From Zeugodacus cucurbitae (taxonomy: Eukaryota > Arthropoda > Insecta > Diptera > Tephritidae), in NCBI RefSeq assembly GCF_028554725.1, contig NC_071669.1:30556001-30620000 (forward strand): a DNA stretch of 64,000 nt, written 5' to 3'. The position numbers were made by a program, and so were the translations under genes. Within the stretch, counting starts at the first letter, position 1, and every line of letters begins with the position of its first letter. Positions 24,101-34,854 of this stretch are shown one piece after another. The notes under the pieces are model-generated. The model was not told the DNA's origin, made no database searches, and worked only from the letters and a program-made list of their open reading frames with translations.

Positions 24101-25403
24101 TATAAAAAGCTTTTGGAATGGATTTGGCACCCCAAATGAAATTTTTGGGAGATGTAGACCATTGCATCAGCAATACAAGAGCTTTTGGTCGCCAGTCATT
24201 GTTGCCATTCCAAAAAGGGATACTGTTAAGCAACAATTCGTTGCGTGGTTTATATACTTATTTAAAAAATAAGTATACCATACAGTACATCTTAACGTAT
24301 CGACTCAACCAAGATAAACTCGAAAGGGTGGTCGCAGAGGGTGGTCTTTACGATAACCCAAGCAAAATGCAATATAAATACAGGCTACGTAAACATTTAC
24401 TAGGTAAAAACTACCAAGTCGCAATGCAGTCTTCATTTTCAACAATCAACCACTAAATAACATGAGTAGCAGGTTTGACTTACAACTAGTACGCGGACAA
24501 ACAAACAGAGACGTATTACAAAAAGATGGTGGTGTGTGGTTTTACGGATACTTTACTTGGTTGGGAAATTAAGACGAAACGTGGCAGAGCGAAGTTGATA
24601 CAGCTTCTGACTAACTGTATTTAAACAAGTACTAACGCTTGAGCCTTGAGTTTGCTCCCAAAACTTTTTACAATATACTTAGCAGTAGTACCAGGGGAGA
24701 ATTGGTACTTTGACGGTAGGAGGTTTAGTTGGATTAAAGTTCCACACTGGCGGGGTATAGGCTTTCAATGCTTCCTCCTCTCAAAAAAAAAACCTTTCAC
24801 TGAATTATTTACATAAAATTGTTTAATTATTTAAATTTCGTATTAGTTAGTACATAAGATATAATACAATGTAAATGCATAAATTAAAGAAATAAAAGTT
24901 TTAATTCATATTCATTTATTTACACAATTTGGTTGTTAAAGTATTCGTATTGATTTTAGAACAAAATCTAGTCAGTTTACTGATACTTTAGTAGTTATAA
25001 CTTTCATGTATTTGAAAACGACTCTCAGTGGAATATGATTATGGTCTTCACAACTGGATGGTCATTTTAGCCCGTTGGATAATTTCTTTTAATGGTCGGT
25101 AATAGATTTCTTTTTTAGATATTAATTTTATATTAAACCACAGCCCTTGACTCATCTACAAATTAATGAGAATTCCAGATTATTATAAGAAGATAGACGA
25201 ATAGAAAGTTCATGTAATTAATTCGTTTTGTTTTGGGAATAGTAGTATATTTTATACTACAAAGAATATAATTTTTTACTACGTTCATACAAAAAGCGTT
25301 TAAATTTTACCCTTTTTTCCTTCCTTCGCAAATACAACCTTTAGTAACGCAGTGTCAAAACTTTGCTGTCACTACTTACCAAACCTTTTATAATTGAATC
25401 ATG
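21148..25403 (+). mobile_element. P-element-like transposon with 8-bp target duplication
   Basis: TIR CATGATTCAATTATAAAAGG (extended to 24 bp, 28 of 29 matching) starts at 21,148 and is inverted to end at 25,403. The first bases match the CATGATGAAATAAC start of the Drosophila P element as I know it. GTTATGCT precedes the left end (21,140-21,147) and recurs at 25,405-25,412, a perfect 8-bp duplication typical of P elements; one extra A at the right end leaves a 1-bp ambiguity. The element is 4.26 kb and holds a THAP-domain transposase gene at 22,632-24,456. About 21,180-22,620 and 24,457-25,370 show no further coding motif. Confidence 0.85.
22632..24456 (+). pseudogene. P-like (THAP) transposase gene, three exons, frameshifted
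   Basis: Exon 1, 22,632-22,924: a THAP zinc finger with C6, C9, C48 and H51 (PSCVLCRTTW...RICSLHFSFEDY). A 47-bp intron follows, then exon 2 from 22,972 with a leucine-rich coiled coil (EDQIALLEARIVELKAQNQY) and RNase H-like blocks (SWEDIAYSIAIHAAG, LTILSIDEMKVEP). Donor gtatga is at 23,617. Exon 3 starts at 23,691: KIFVFADVPHLLKLIRNHF, then LPFQKGILLSNNSLRGLYTY and ILTYRLNQDKLERVVAEGGL. One-base frameshifts sit near 23,532 and 24,108. The usual FFSxIR after the conserved Glu is missing. It is inferred non-functional. Confidence 0.85.
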
Positions 25404-25412
25404 AGTTATGCT

Positions 25413-26127
25413 CTGAACACAAAGACGACTTCACGACACGAAATTTTCTTGGCTACAAATGTCGCTTTGAAGCCAGCGTTTCATTGTTGCCGTACTAAAA
25501 CATACTACATACTACATATTGTGTTCAAAGTGATTTTTTTTGTGCCAAAAAACTATATATAGGACGATTTATTTGTTTTAAATAATTGATTGTTATTACA
25601 AATGATATACATATCAAAGTTATTTTACGCTTCTGCTGGCAAAATTACGTCATACTTGTTAGGAATTATACCATATTAGTGTCAGCTCTACAGTGACCAT
25701 TGCCGTTGGCAAAATTAGAAACATATGTAATTTGGCGACAGCGACAACTTCAAGTCAGCTGTCGCGAAGTCGTGTTGTTGTCGAAAAGCTGCCATAAGAA
25801 CGCGTGTATTTTAATATTTGACAGATGTTGCTCGTCTCCTGTCGTCGTCTATGTGTTCAGGGCAATAAACTCCGCAAATTTAATGTTTATTTAATATTAA
25901 TATATCCATATTTTAATTTTTTACTTTCTTTAATTTTTATAGGTTTTGATTACAGCAAAAAGGTAAGTATAATACGGTAAGTATAATTTTCTATTTTTAG
26001 GTATATTTTTTACAGTTTGTTGGCTGTCTGATGCGTGATCTTAGATCGACATTAAAAGAAAAAAGGTGTGGGGGGTAAATTGGTCACCACATTGCTAAGC
26101 CCAGTGGATCGGCGAGACTGCGTCCTA
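25413..26127. other. Intergenic stretch without recognised features
   Basis: AT-rich with a more GC-rich patch at 25,680-25,870. A duplicated 'ggtaagtataat' occurs at 25,962-25,987. No coding motif or TIR pair was found on either strand. Confidence 0.5.
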
Positions 26128-27606
26128 CATAAAGTGTTAAGGTTGATTTTGGAACGGCAAGGCATTCGCACGGGACAAAAAATGGAAGTCGTTTTGAGGA
26201 TAACAATTCAAACGGCGATTTCAGCGAATTGTGAGGCAATATTCAAATGTTTTTGATTGTAGAATGTTGTGCATTGATGTCTTTAAAATTTGTATGAATT
26301 TCTCCCAAAAATAATTTATAGTTTTTTTTATTAAATATTAATCACATTCGCACGGGACATTTTTTTCCATCATAATATTTATGTTGTTTATTTTGATATA
26401 ATATGGAATTATTTAACAACAAGGCCAGTAAAGACGTTTAAAAAAGTAGTAACTGTATTAATTCTTAAATATCATCAAACGAGAAACACAACAAACATTT
26501 TCTATAGTACGAAATGATAATAGAATTATGAATTTCATGCAGTTTTTACTTCTTGACTATCGGAACAAAAGAAATGCAACTGGAATGCATTTAACCTGAA
26601 ATGCTTTTAACCATTTTATATCTAAATTATATATTATGGAATGATTTTCAATCTGATGATTTTAAGCACATTTGTATTATTTTGTTTTTGAAGAGTATTT
26701 TAATTTTTTTTTAAATCAACCCGGCTGGATAATATAAATTTGATTTTAATCTGCGAGCAGTTACCATCAGAAAAAATTAATTATTTTAGAAAAGCAACGA
26801 AAGGATTGCTTTATTTTAGTTAAGAGATTAATCAAGAAATACAAATGTTATGCGCAAGCTTATCACATATAACAGCAAATGATTTTCTCCTGACAACCTT
26901 GTTATAATGAGCACTCTTATTTTGATGTGTAAGCCTATACTTTTCGCTAAAATCTATTTAAATAGCTAGTTCAATGGAATTTAAGGTGCGGTTTTTGCTC
27001 ATATGTAAATAAATAATGTAAACGTATTTATTTACATACTTAAGTCAATTTTACAAGACAAAAAATAATTTTCAATTTTTCAATTCCACGACTACGATGT
27101 CGCACGTGACCAATTTTAAGTAGTTACCAAAATCAGAAATCTTCTGATTTTTTAACAAAATTTTTTTTTTCATTTTAATTGTATAAAAATATACTGTTTA
27201 TACCAAAAAATTTGCAAGTTTTCTGCTTATATTTCCGATGCAGTGGGAACAAGTGTTGTTTTTTGATGTCGCACGGGACATTAAAATATAGGATAATAAT
27301 AAGAGAGCAAAAGCTTGCAGTTATTTGCAATCGCAAGCTTTCTTTTGCATTTTATTTTGCTTTTTTAATACATGATATATTTCTTTAACAATTTTGACGA
27401 AAAAACAAATGCAGTAGAAAAATCGAAATGAGAAAAGTAGCTCCTATGCGACTTGGCTTTCGTATATCTCGTAATTGGTTATGAATTAATTTAATATAAA
27501 TAAATTTAAATATTTTCCTATGAAAATATGCAAAAACTTTGTAATTCTAATAATGTTTAATATTTTGTCTGTGGTGGACCTTTTAGCGGAAATGCCCATA
27601 TGTTAG
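26128..27606. mobile_element. Inverted, end-truncated copy of the 3680-5301 TIR element
   Basis: Reading from 27,606 leftwards reproduces 3680 onwards: the end GCGGAAATGCCCATA at 27,588-27,602, the 'gtctgtggtggacc' block, the conserved stretch around 27,240-27,340, and the 'gcacgggacaaaaaatgg' motif at 26,171. Homology stops at about 26,128, so the end matching 5,170-5,301 has been lost. The motif GTCGCACGGGACA (or a variant) recurs near 26,171, 26,350, 27,098 and 27,268. Short conserved frames (such as SGNKCCFLMSH) occur in both copies but resemble no transposase. Confidence 0.7.
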
Positions 27607-27879
27607 TTGGTGCCACCTTATGTGGCACGCGTGGGCCGTCAAATGGATTGATCATTTATTACTGATTTTGCTGCTTTCAGCAAATTATTATTCATAATTT
27701 ATTTGGCTGGTTTTATCGGTTTCGGCTATGTTTCTGTTTTTTCGGTTGTTGGTAAAAAGCATAGTTTAATCGTCATTAATTAAGACACAATCTATAAGCT
27801 TAGTGGCATTTTTTTGCGTTTTCCAACATAACTTCTGCGGAGCTCCTTTATATCCTTTAATTTTCCATATTGGGGTTCT

Positions 27880-29045
27880 TCTAACTTATTTCAGAATTGG
27901 GCCGGAGATATAATTTGAATTTTTCCATGTTTAAGTGGGTCTGCAGCATGGAAACTAGTCTTGATAGTAGCAGTGCGCCACAGAGTTCAAGTCATGGTAG
28001 ACTTAACGTCTTTAGAGGAGTAACTTTTGATTTTGCTACTAGTAGCGGTATCGCTTTTGTGCGCATATAGATAGTGGCTCAATATGCCTTTTCAGAGGCG
28101 TCGCAAAAGCCGTGTAGTTCGACTTAGTATTCTAGAATCACGATTTTGACGTGTATCATAATTGACGAAAGCCATCATCCGGGGATGGGGGTTTTGTCAT
28201 AGATGGTAAAATTTGTCCCTTTGTTATGGCGAATAATGCGGATATTGACTCTACAGTGTATGAAAACTGGACAGATATCGCATTGGATGCCTACACAGTT
28301 GACGCCAAAGGGAACTGTTTTTAATTTAATGTCGCGTAGTGGACAATTGCAGATTTACGGAAAATAATTTGCTGAAAATCTTGATCATCTTTATATGCGA
28401 CTATTTGTCGATAAATTTGTTCTACATCCCCATTGAATACCTATTTGCATATACGACAATTTAATATGAGGAGCATTAAATCAAGTTGGAGTGTGGGTCC
28501 CGTAAATAGAATTTCATTTAGGAAATTCCCCGGTCTGGATCTTCAGGATAATTTAAAACCTTCTAACTTTTATTGTTTTTTGTCGGGTTTACTTACTTCC
28601 TTCATACATATGTTCTAAATGGAGGTATTTTTCTAAGACACCTCATATTCTTGTTTCAGCTCACCTTTTCTAAGTTGGTTTCCATGCTTAGAAAGAGTTG
28701 TATTGCGGTGCGGGAGTGACCTAAGGCAAATGTCTCAGGAAGTTGTTGTTTTGTTGTAGTTTGGCTTTTAATTATTAATTGTCTTCCAATACTGATCTTC
28801 TGGTGTTGTAATTGATATGGTGATTGATTATGACTCCCAAAATTTCTTTACTTGTGTGTTAAGGTATTCATTGGATATTTCTTCAACTTGAGTTGTCAAA
28901 GTGTTAACTGTCTTGGTAACTAGTCCACTTAGTATTCAACCGAACATAGTATTTTGAGCTAGAAGTGTGTTTGATATTTTTTCAACACATTTTAGTATAA
29001 TTTGCGCTATAAGGTCGCTGCCAAGTAGGATATTTATTTGAGCTG
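27880..29045 (-). pseudogene. BEL/Pao retrotransposon pol relic
   Basis: Minus strand, degraded. 29,040-28,860: ILLGSDLIAQIILKCVEKI then NTLLAQNTMFG, the end of the protease domain. 28,500-28,400: PTLQLDLMLLI and DVEQIYRQI, RT. 28,340-28,290: LKTVPFGVNCVGIQCDI. 28,120-27,950: ELHGFCDASEKAY, LVAKSKVTPLKTLSLP and LELCGALLLSRLVSML, the RNase H start. The order protease-RT-RNase H and the wording are those of BEL/Pao. Stops and frameshifts break it in many places. No LTR pair was found. Confidence 0.75.
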
Positions 29046-29559
29046 AGTTGCTGAGTGATGTGTATATATTTACATATATATTTAGATGTTTCGAATCTTT
29101 CCGATGTTCCGAACCTTTTTTGTCGTTTCGGTATTTTTATTCCTACTGTTTTAATAAAGTACTAGCAGACCCGGCCACACGTTGTTGTGGCTAAGGTATA
29201 CATTAAATTAAGTTGGTCCAATCTTGGCTTCGGCGAAGATATTTATTATTCGAGGTCGATGTTACGCAGCATGTGACAACTCACACTACTTTTAATTGCA
29301 AAGTGAGTGATGATAGCACAGGCAATTTTAAATAATTTGGAATAATTGACTACGTCATCCTGGTTTGTAGCTGTGTCAACTCTTCTGGACTGAAATTGTA
29401 AATTGTCGCATTAAGATCATCGATATATTTGTTTTTTTTTTTTACCACCAATATAGGTCATTCAATCAGTCATTTATCATTTATTCATCATCGAGGTGTC
29501 AACTGAGACCCTACCACTTCCAACTGCTTCTTTGACGGAAGAATTTGATATTTATTATA
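29046..29559. other. Intergenic stretch with a possible short-element end
   Basis: At 29,161 'ctagcagacccggccacacg' looks like the end of a dispersed insect repeat, and a matching tail 'acggacactagatttttata' is at 30,161-30,180. Together they may bound a ~1-kb element interrupted by other repeats. Nothing coding. Confidence 0.35.
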
Positions 29560-29670
29560 TGCCGAATATATATGTCAAATTGTATGTTATCTTAATAAAA
29601 TTACATCAATAAATTGCGAGAGTATAAAATATTCCGTTGGACCCGAACTTAGCCTTTCCTTATTTGTTGC
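29560..29670 (+). repeat. Dispersed repeat, 3'-end fragment
   Basis: It contains 'tcttaataaaatta', 'gagagtataaaat' and the end 'acccgaacttagcctttcc', the same 3' end as the copy at 2579-3490. The hairpin before the end is weakened (ccgttggacccgaac). Confidence 0.6.
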
Positions 29671-30220
29671 AAATTGTTTTGGGCTATCGACCCAACCTTA
29701 TACAATTGAAAAATAACAAAAATATTTTAATATTTTAAAGAACAATGACAACCTTCAAAATATTATTTTTTTGTTTTCTCTTTTTAGATTTTTTTTTGTC
29801 AATTCAAATAAAATGCTCTTCTCTTCTCTTCTTCTTCGCAATTTTTCCTTATTTACTCACTCTCTAATCTTTTCCTGGCCTTCCACGAATATTTCAAGAC
29901 TAAAATTAGCCAGATCGGTTTGGTCGTTCTCGACATTTTGCGAGACTAACGAACAGCAATTTATTTTTATATTATATTTACATACATACATTCATATGTA
30001 ACTGTAAATTAGATGTAAAACAAAACGTTAATTATTAATTGTGGAGACTATTAATTTGAATAATAACTATCCTATCATCTAAGTTGGACCAAATTACATG
30101 TACATGCCAACTTTCATGAATATCAGTTGATTCGTTTTTGAGTTCATTCGGAACATACACACGGACACTAGATTTTTATATATTAAGATTTACATACATA
30201 TGTATCATATGCTCATAATA
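29671..30220. other. Intergenic stretch without recognised genes
   Basis: An open frame of 76 codons at 29,771-30,001 is T-rich and low complexity, so I do not call it a gene. The tail near 30,160 is noted with the stretch at 29,046-29,559. Confidence 0.5.
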
Positions 30221-30222
30221 TA

Positions 30223-31927
30223 CAGAGGTAGTCAAAATTATTTACACATCGGACGTTTTTTTACATGTTTCACAGAAAACGCTTTCGCTTGTTGTTGTTG
30301 TTGTCGCAGGGTAACAAAATGCTATGTTGTTGTAAACCTTGATCTATTCCCGAGAGAATGAAGTCGGTTTGGCTAGAATAGCTAGAAATATGGCGGAGAT
30401 ATAAGCAAATGAACTACAGACTCACAGTAGTCAAAAGTATTTACACACATTTTTTTTGCGTGAAAAGTATTTACACACAACATGAACTCCAATATCCTGT
30501 TCTTATTTAATGATAACTATAACATTTTAATGGTCAGTATAAATTCCTATTCTAAGGCGATAAATTCATAATGAGTTACATTACCATTGGCGTCAATACC
30601 AGCCTGTTTTATGGTCCGAATTGATTCAACACAATTGTGCGCTAAGTTAACAGTTAATTTAGACCAAATGTCGGTAATTTCGGCGTTTTCGGTTATTATA
30701 TCAATTGTCCTCTGATATTTAACGAAAGACCAATCATTTTGACTAAAGTTTTGGTCAGGGCTGTGCGGAGGTCAACTTGATTTGCTTCATTTAAAACTTT
30801 TGAAGGTAAAGATCGTTTATGAAATGGAGTATTATCCTGTTGCAAAATGTAGTCAATAGTTGGAAAAGGCCGACGGACCACTACAATGGCATGGTCATGT
30901 GAATTCTGATATATCCGGATGATTTAGGCTCTCTAAATTAGTACCAAATCTCCAAAACAGAAGTAAAGAAAATTTCCCCAAAAAATCATAAGGTCACCCC
31001 CGACTCTAAACCTCTTCTTCTAGCGTCTTATTCCTCTTCTCACGTGGTAAAGGCATAAAGCGTATACTAAAGAAGCCCTGGAACTAAAATTCAGTCTTAT
31101 CTGTCCACGACAGGCTTTAGCATGCATTTTAAGGCAAATGAGAGGCATATCGCTTTTTTGGTTTCGGAAATAAAGCTTTTTTGGTTTCGGAAGTGGTCAA
31201 CTTTATGCACAACGTATGTATTTATGTTACTATTTTTAAATGTCCTTAGCAGTGTAGCATCATTGGCTGTTCATGCAATATACTGATTCGATGATGCTGC
31301 AATATTAAGAGGACTAATTGTGGGATTTTGTATGACAGTTCCTGCTAATCTTCTGCATTCTCTTTGAGTTACCACAGGTTTCCGCTCAATTATCTTTAAA
31401 TTGACCTTGCAATACTTCGTTTCCTTCTTTTTAATAACATTATAAAAAGTATTCCATCAAATTCTATAAATTTTAACTAACTCCGAAGCCTAAACCCGAG
31501 TCTTAAACTTAGTAACAGTCTCCAATCTAGTTATAATCGATAATTCCTTTGTTTTCGACATTTTATTTACCAATTTTTATATTTTAAGGCTGAGTTAGGT
31601 AGTTAAGAATGCAATAGAATCAAATTACTACTTTTGCTCAAACCAAATCCAAGGATAAAGACTAAATCGCCGTGTGTAAATACTTTTGATGCAAAAAAAA
31701 TGTGTGTAAATACTTTTGACTACTGCGAGTCTTCAGTTCATTTGCTTATTTCTCCGCCATATTTCTATCTATTCTAGCCAAACTGACTTCATTCGCTCAG
31801 AAATAGATCAAGGTTTCCAACAACATGGCATTTTGTTACCCTGCGACAACAACAACAACAAGAGAAAGCTTTTTGTGTGAAACTTGTAAAAAAACGTTCG
31901 ATGTGTAAATAATTTTGACTACCTCTG
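30223..31927 (-). mobile_element. Tc1-like transposon with ~240-bp TIRs and internal direct repeats
   Basis: TA duplications at 30,221-30,222 and 31,928-31,929. The TIR opens CAGAGGTAGTCAAAATTATT and extends about 240 bp on each side (30,223-30,470 against 31,670-31,927), including a shared 'ttgttgttgttgttgtcgca' block. The end motif tagtcaaaa(t/g)tatttacacac occurs again ~200 bp inwards, so the ends have IR/DR form. The minus strand holds a broken transposase: SWTDKTEF (~31,085), IFWGNF (~30,980), ILQQDNTPFHKRS (~30,840) and a tail SIRTIKQAGIDANG (~30,600). Stops and frameshifts make it inactive. Confidence 0.85.
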
Positions 31928-31959
31928 TATATATGAGCCTCATATATATGTTTTTTTGT

Positions 31960-32130
31960 TTTAACCGAAGTAAAAATTGAGATATCTTGATGAAGGTTGC
32001 TTTCGAAGATGTACGAAATCGGACCACTGCACGCCCACAAAATGCCGAAACCCCAAAAAAACATAAAGTGGCATAAATAAAGTTATAAAAGTAAAATTTG
32101 CTACAAAGAATCGCACTATGAAGTGACATA
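31960..32130 (+). repeat. Dispersed repeat, internal fragment
   Basis: 'gtaaaaattgagatatcttgatgaa', 'gaaatcggaccactgc' and 'ataaataaagttataaaag' match the middle of the repeat at 2579-3490. The ends are missing. Confidence 0.55.
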
Positions 32131-32399
32131 TTTAATTTATTAAGGGAACCAGAAACATTAAATGTAAAGAAGGCACAGGAGAGCTGCACTCAAATTGGTA
32201 TAAAAAATTTTAAATGTGCGTGGCGCCGCCCATTATGGGCCAAAAACCATAGCTCAGGAACGACTCGACGAATTTCAACAATATGAATAATATGATAAAA
32301 AACCGGTAGACATTCGTTGAAACGCAAATTGGTGATGATGGCGGAAAAAATAACTCGTTTGCTTTGTAAAATAAACAATTGGTAATTTAGATTAATTAA
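32131..32399. other. Spacer; possible relic of a second dispersed repeat
   Basis: 'gtgcgtggcgccgcccattatggg' and 'aaccatagctcaggaacgactcgacg' look like pieces of a dispersed repeat, but no second copy in the window confirms this. No gene is seen. Confidence 0.35.
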
Positions 32400-33752
32400 G
32401 TGCATGCACTTCGAATGTCCGGACCCTTAATTGGGAAAGTGCTCTACCCAGCTGGTTAATGTCCTCATACGACTAAAGGCTGACACAACACGTGCGGGAT
32501 GGGATAGATACCGTGCGCTGAAAAGGGGAGCGAGACGCATTTGCAGACGTAAAAAGAAAGAGACCTGAATGCGTAAGGATGAAGAGCTTGAGAAGCTGGC
32601 CGACAGAGGTAATTCTTGAATATTTTATAAAAAATTATGCGACTTAACAAAGGTTTCAAGACCGGAGCATCCTCATGTAGAGACCAAGGTGGTAATCTGG
32701 TAACCGGTGTCCAGAGCATACTGGGATTATGGAGGGGCCACTGCTCCGACTTGCTGAATGACAGTGAAAGTACAACTCCAGGAGATGGCGAACCCGATTC
32801 ACCAATCGATGACGATGGAACAGATGTTCAATTAACCGCCCATGAAGAAATTCGAATAGTAATTTCCCGCTTGAAGAACAACAAAGCGGCAGGGGCCGAT
32901 AGATTACCGACCGAGCTATTCAAATACGGTCGCGAAGAACTGATAAGGTGCATGCATCAGCTTCTTTGTAGAATATGGTCGGAAGAAAGCATGCTTAACG
33001 ATTGGAGTCTCAGTGAGCTCTGCCCAATTCATAAAAAGGGAGGTCCCACAATATGTGCCAATTACCGTGGGATAAACCTCCTAAATATCGCCTATAAAGT
33101 TCTATCGAGCATACTGAGTAAAGCCCACCGCCAATAAACTGATTGAACCTTATCAGTGTGGCTTTAGACCTGGAAAATCTACAACTGTTCAGTTATTCAC
33201 CGTGGGCCAAATCTAGGAGAAGACCCGTGAATAAAGTAGAGACACACACTACCGTTTTTTCGATTTTAAAGCTGCTTTCTACAGCACGAAAAGGAACTTC
33301 CTTTATGCCGCGATGTCTGAATTTGGTATCCCCGCAAAATTAATACGGCTGTGTAAGTTGACGTTGAGCAACACCAAAAGCTCCGTCCTGATTGGGAAGG
33401 GCCTCTGCGAAACGTTCGATAGCAAACGAGGTTTCAGACAATTTGACCCACTATCGAATGACTTCTTTAACTTGATGCTGAAAAAAATAATACGAGCTGC
33501 AGAGCTAAATAGAGAAGGTACAATATTCTATAAGAGTGTACAGCTGCTGGCGTACGCCGATGATATTCATATCATCTGAAGCAACAACCGCGCCGTTAGT
33601 TCTGTTTTTTCCCGTCTGGAGGTGAATGAGGACAAGACGAAATATCTGCTGTTGACAGTCATAACTTCGAAGTCGTAAATAATTTCGTATACCTGGGAAC
33701 CAGCCTTAACAACACGAACAATGTCAGCCTCGAAATCCAGCGCAGAATCACT
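32400..33752 (+). pseudogene. RTE-type LINE copy 1, deleted and 3'-truncated
   Basis: Homologous to the copy at 42,366-48,997. It starts at the equivalent of 42,697 (aatgtccggacccttaattgg). At 32,491 it jumps from the endonuclease (equivalent of ~42,782) to the RT linker (equivalent of ~43,732), a ~950-bp deletion. It keeps RT blocks VISRLKNNKAAGADRLPTEL (32,860), CPIHKKGGPTICANYRGINL, LAYADDIHII and YLGTSLNN-like sequence, with several frameshifts and two smaller deletions near 33,615 and 33,650. It ends abruptly at about 33,752, where satellite monomers begin. Confidence 0.85.
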
Positions 33753-33902
33753 GTTTCTATGTATCGATATGCAACATATAATACATGAAAGTGATCTTTG
33801 ATAATAAATCTGAGAAAATGCAAAATTAATTAATATGAGTAAATATTCTTTACGATATGCAACTTTGATGATAAATCTGAGAAGATGCAAAAGTAATGAA
33901 TA
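33753..33902 (+). repeat. ~96-bp satellite, leftmost diverged monomers
   Basis: 'tttctatgtatcgatatgcaac', 'gataataaatctgagaaaatgc' and 'gatgataaatctgagaagatgcaa' are shortened variants of the monomer that fills 48,998-64,000. The stretch joins the RTE copy 1 end on the left. On the right it is interrupted by the TIR element at 33,903 and continues at 40,658. Confidence 0.8.
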
Positions 33903-34484
33903 CACAGGTCCACAAAAAAAATTTAAGAAAGGTTCCTTTCACCAAACATGGTGTAACAAATGTATTTTGGGTCGCTGAAACCGAATCTGAAGTCCGATTT
34001 TTTCCTTACCTCAAAATACATGTCGGATTTTACTTGACAGGAAAAATTTGAAAATATTAACGGCTTTAGCTTAATTTTGGGATAGAGGGGTTTTTAGGAT
34101 CGCTGATCACTTGTATAAAGTCAGATTTTCAAAATACAAAATAGAAAATCCAATATGGCTGTCGGATTTTTACAAAACTTAGTATCTGTGAGTTTTTGAG
34201 CTCGCTAACTATGATTTTGAAATCAGATTTTCAAAAGCAATTGCTAATATTAGGACTTCCTTTATTTTACAATTACCTGCATTTTGCTATATACCCAGGA
34301 ACAACGACGTGGACGTAGCAGGCTTCTGTTCCCATTGGGGTGCTTGTTTATAGTGAGTCCCCTTGCCTGTCACTATTTTTAAAGGGGGATTCACTAGGTC
34401 CTTCGTGGAGGATTGGTCAACAAAAAGGCTGATTCGTTTGTATTAATTTATTTAATAGAAGCGAGTTTTTTTAGTTTCAAATGA

Positions 34485-34800
34485 TCATTGTAGTGCTTTT
34501 CTTTTATGTGGATTGGAAGTCTCTCTTTTTAGTGACCAACAGTAGTCTGCTAACATGTGGTCATTCCATACCCCCTGATATCTCTTTTCCATCTCTTGTA
34601 AATCCTGGTGGAATCTCTAGCCCTGCTTTTCACTAAAGTACATATAAGCTTTAGAGTTATATAAACCCAAACGATTACCCACCTCCCGCCCAACCGACGC
34701 GTGGGGCGCAATCCGCAAACGAGCGGAATTTGCCGAGTCATGAAAGGCAAGAGTCTTTAAGCGTAGAGATCTCAAACTGCTCAGCTACAGAAAGAAAAAT
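34485..34800 (-). pseudogene. C-terminal part of the TIR-element transposase-like protein
   Basis: Minus strand, ~34,640-34,485: RFHQDLQEMEKRYQGVWNDH, then MLADYCWSLKRE and NPHKRKALQ before TGA. Upstream, another frame at 34,750-34,640 gives RLGLYNSKAY-like sequence. It lies on the far side of the CR1 insertion from the N-terminal part (38,935-40,033) and in the same orientation. I recall this FHQD...MEERYQG...MMADYCW ending from multi-copy invertebrate proteins annotated only as uncharacterised. Confidence 0.6.
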
Positions 34801-34854
34801 TTCATCAGCTAAGATTTAAATTTACAAAAACAAAAGGTTAAAAAATGTTTAATG

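Noticed and set aside
22632..24456. Domesticated host THAP gene
   Set aside because: It lies inside P-type TIRs with an 8-bp duplication and has two frameshifts, so a transposon pseudogene is the better call.
24760..24790. Right end of the P-like element soon after the transposase
   Set aside because: The inverted match to the left TIR and the target duplication are at 25,380-25,412 instead.
29771..30001. 76-codon frame starting with a hydrophobic segment
   Set aside because: T-rich sequence gives Phe/Leu runs by chance; no second signal.
32637..33137. 166-codon open frame as an independent gene
   Set aside because: It is the RT part of a deleted RTE LINE, homologous to 43,880-44,330.
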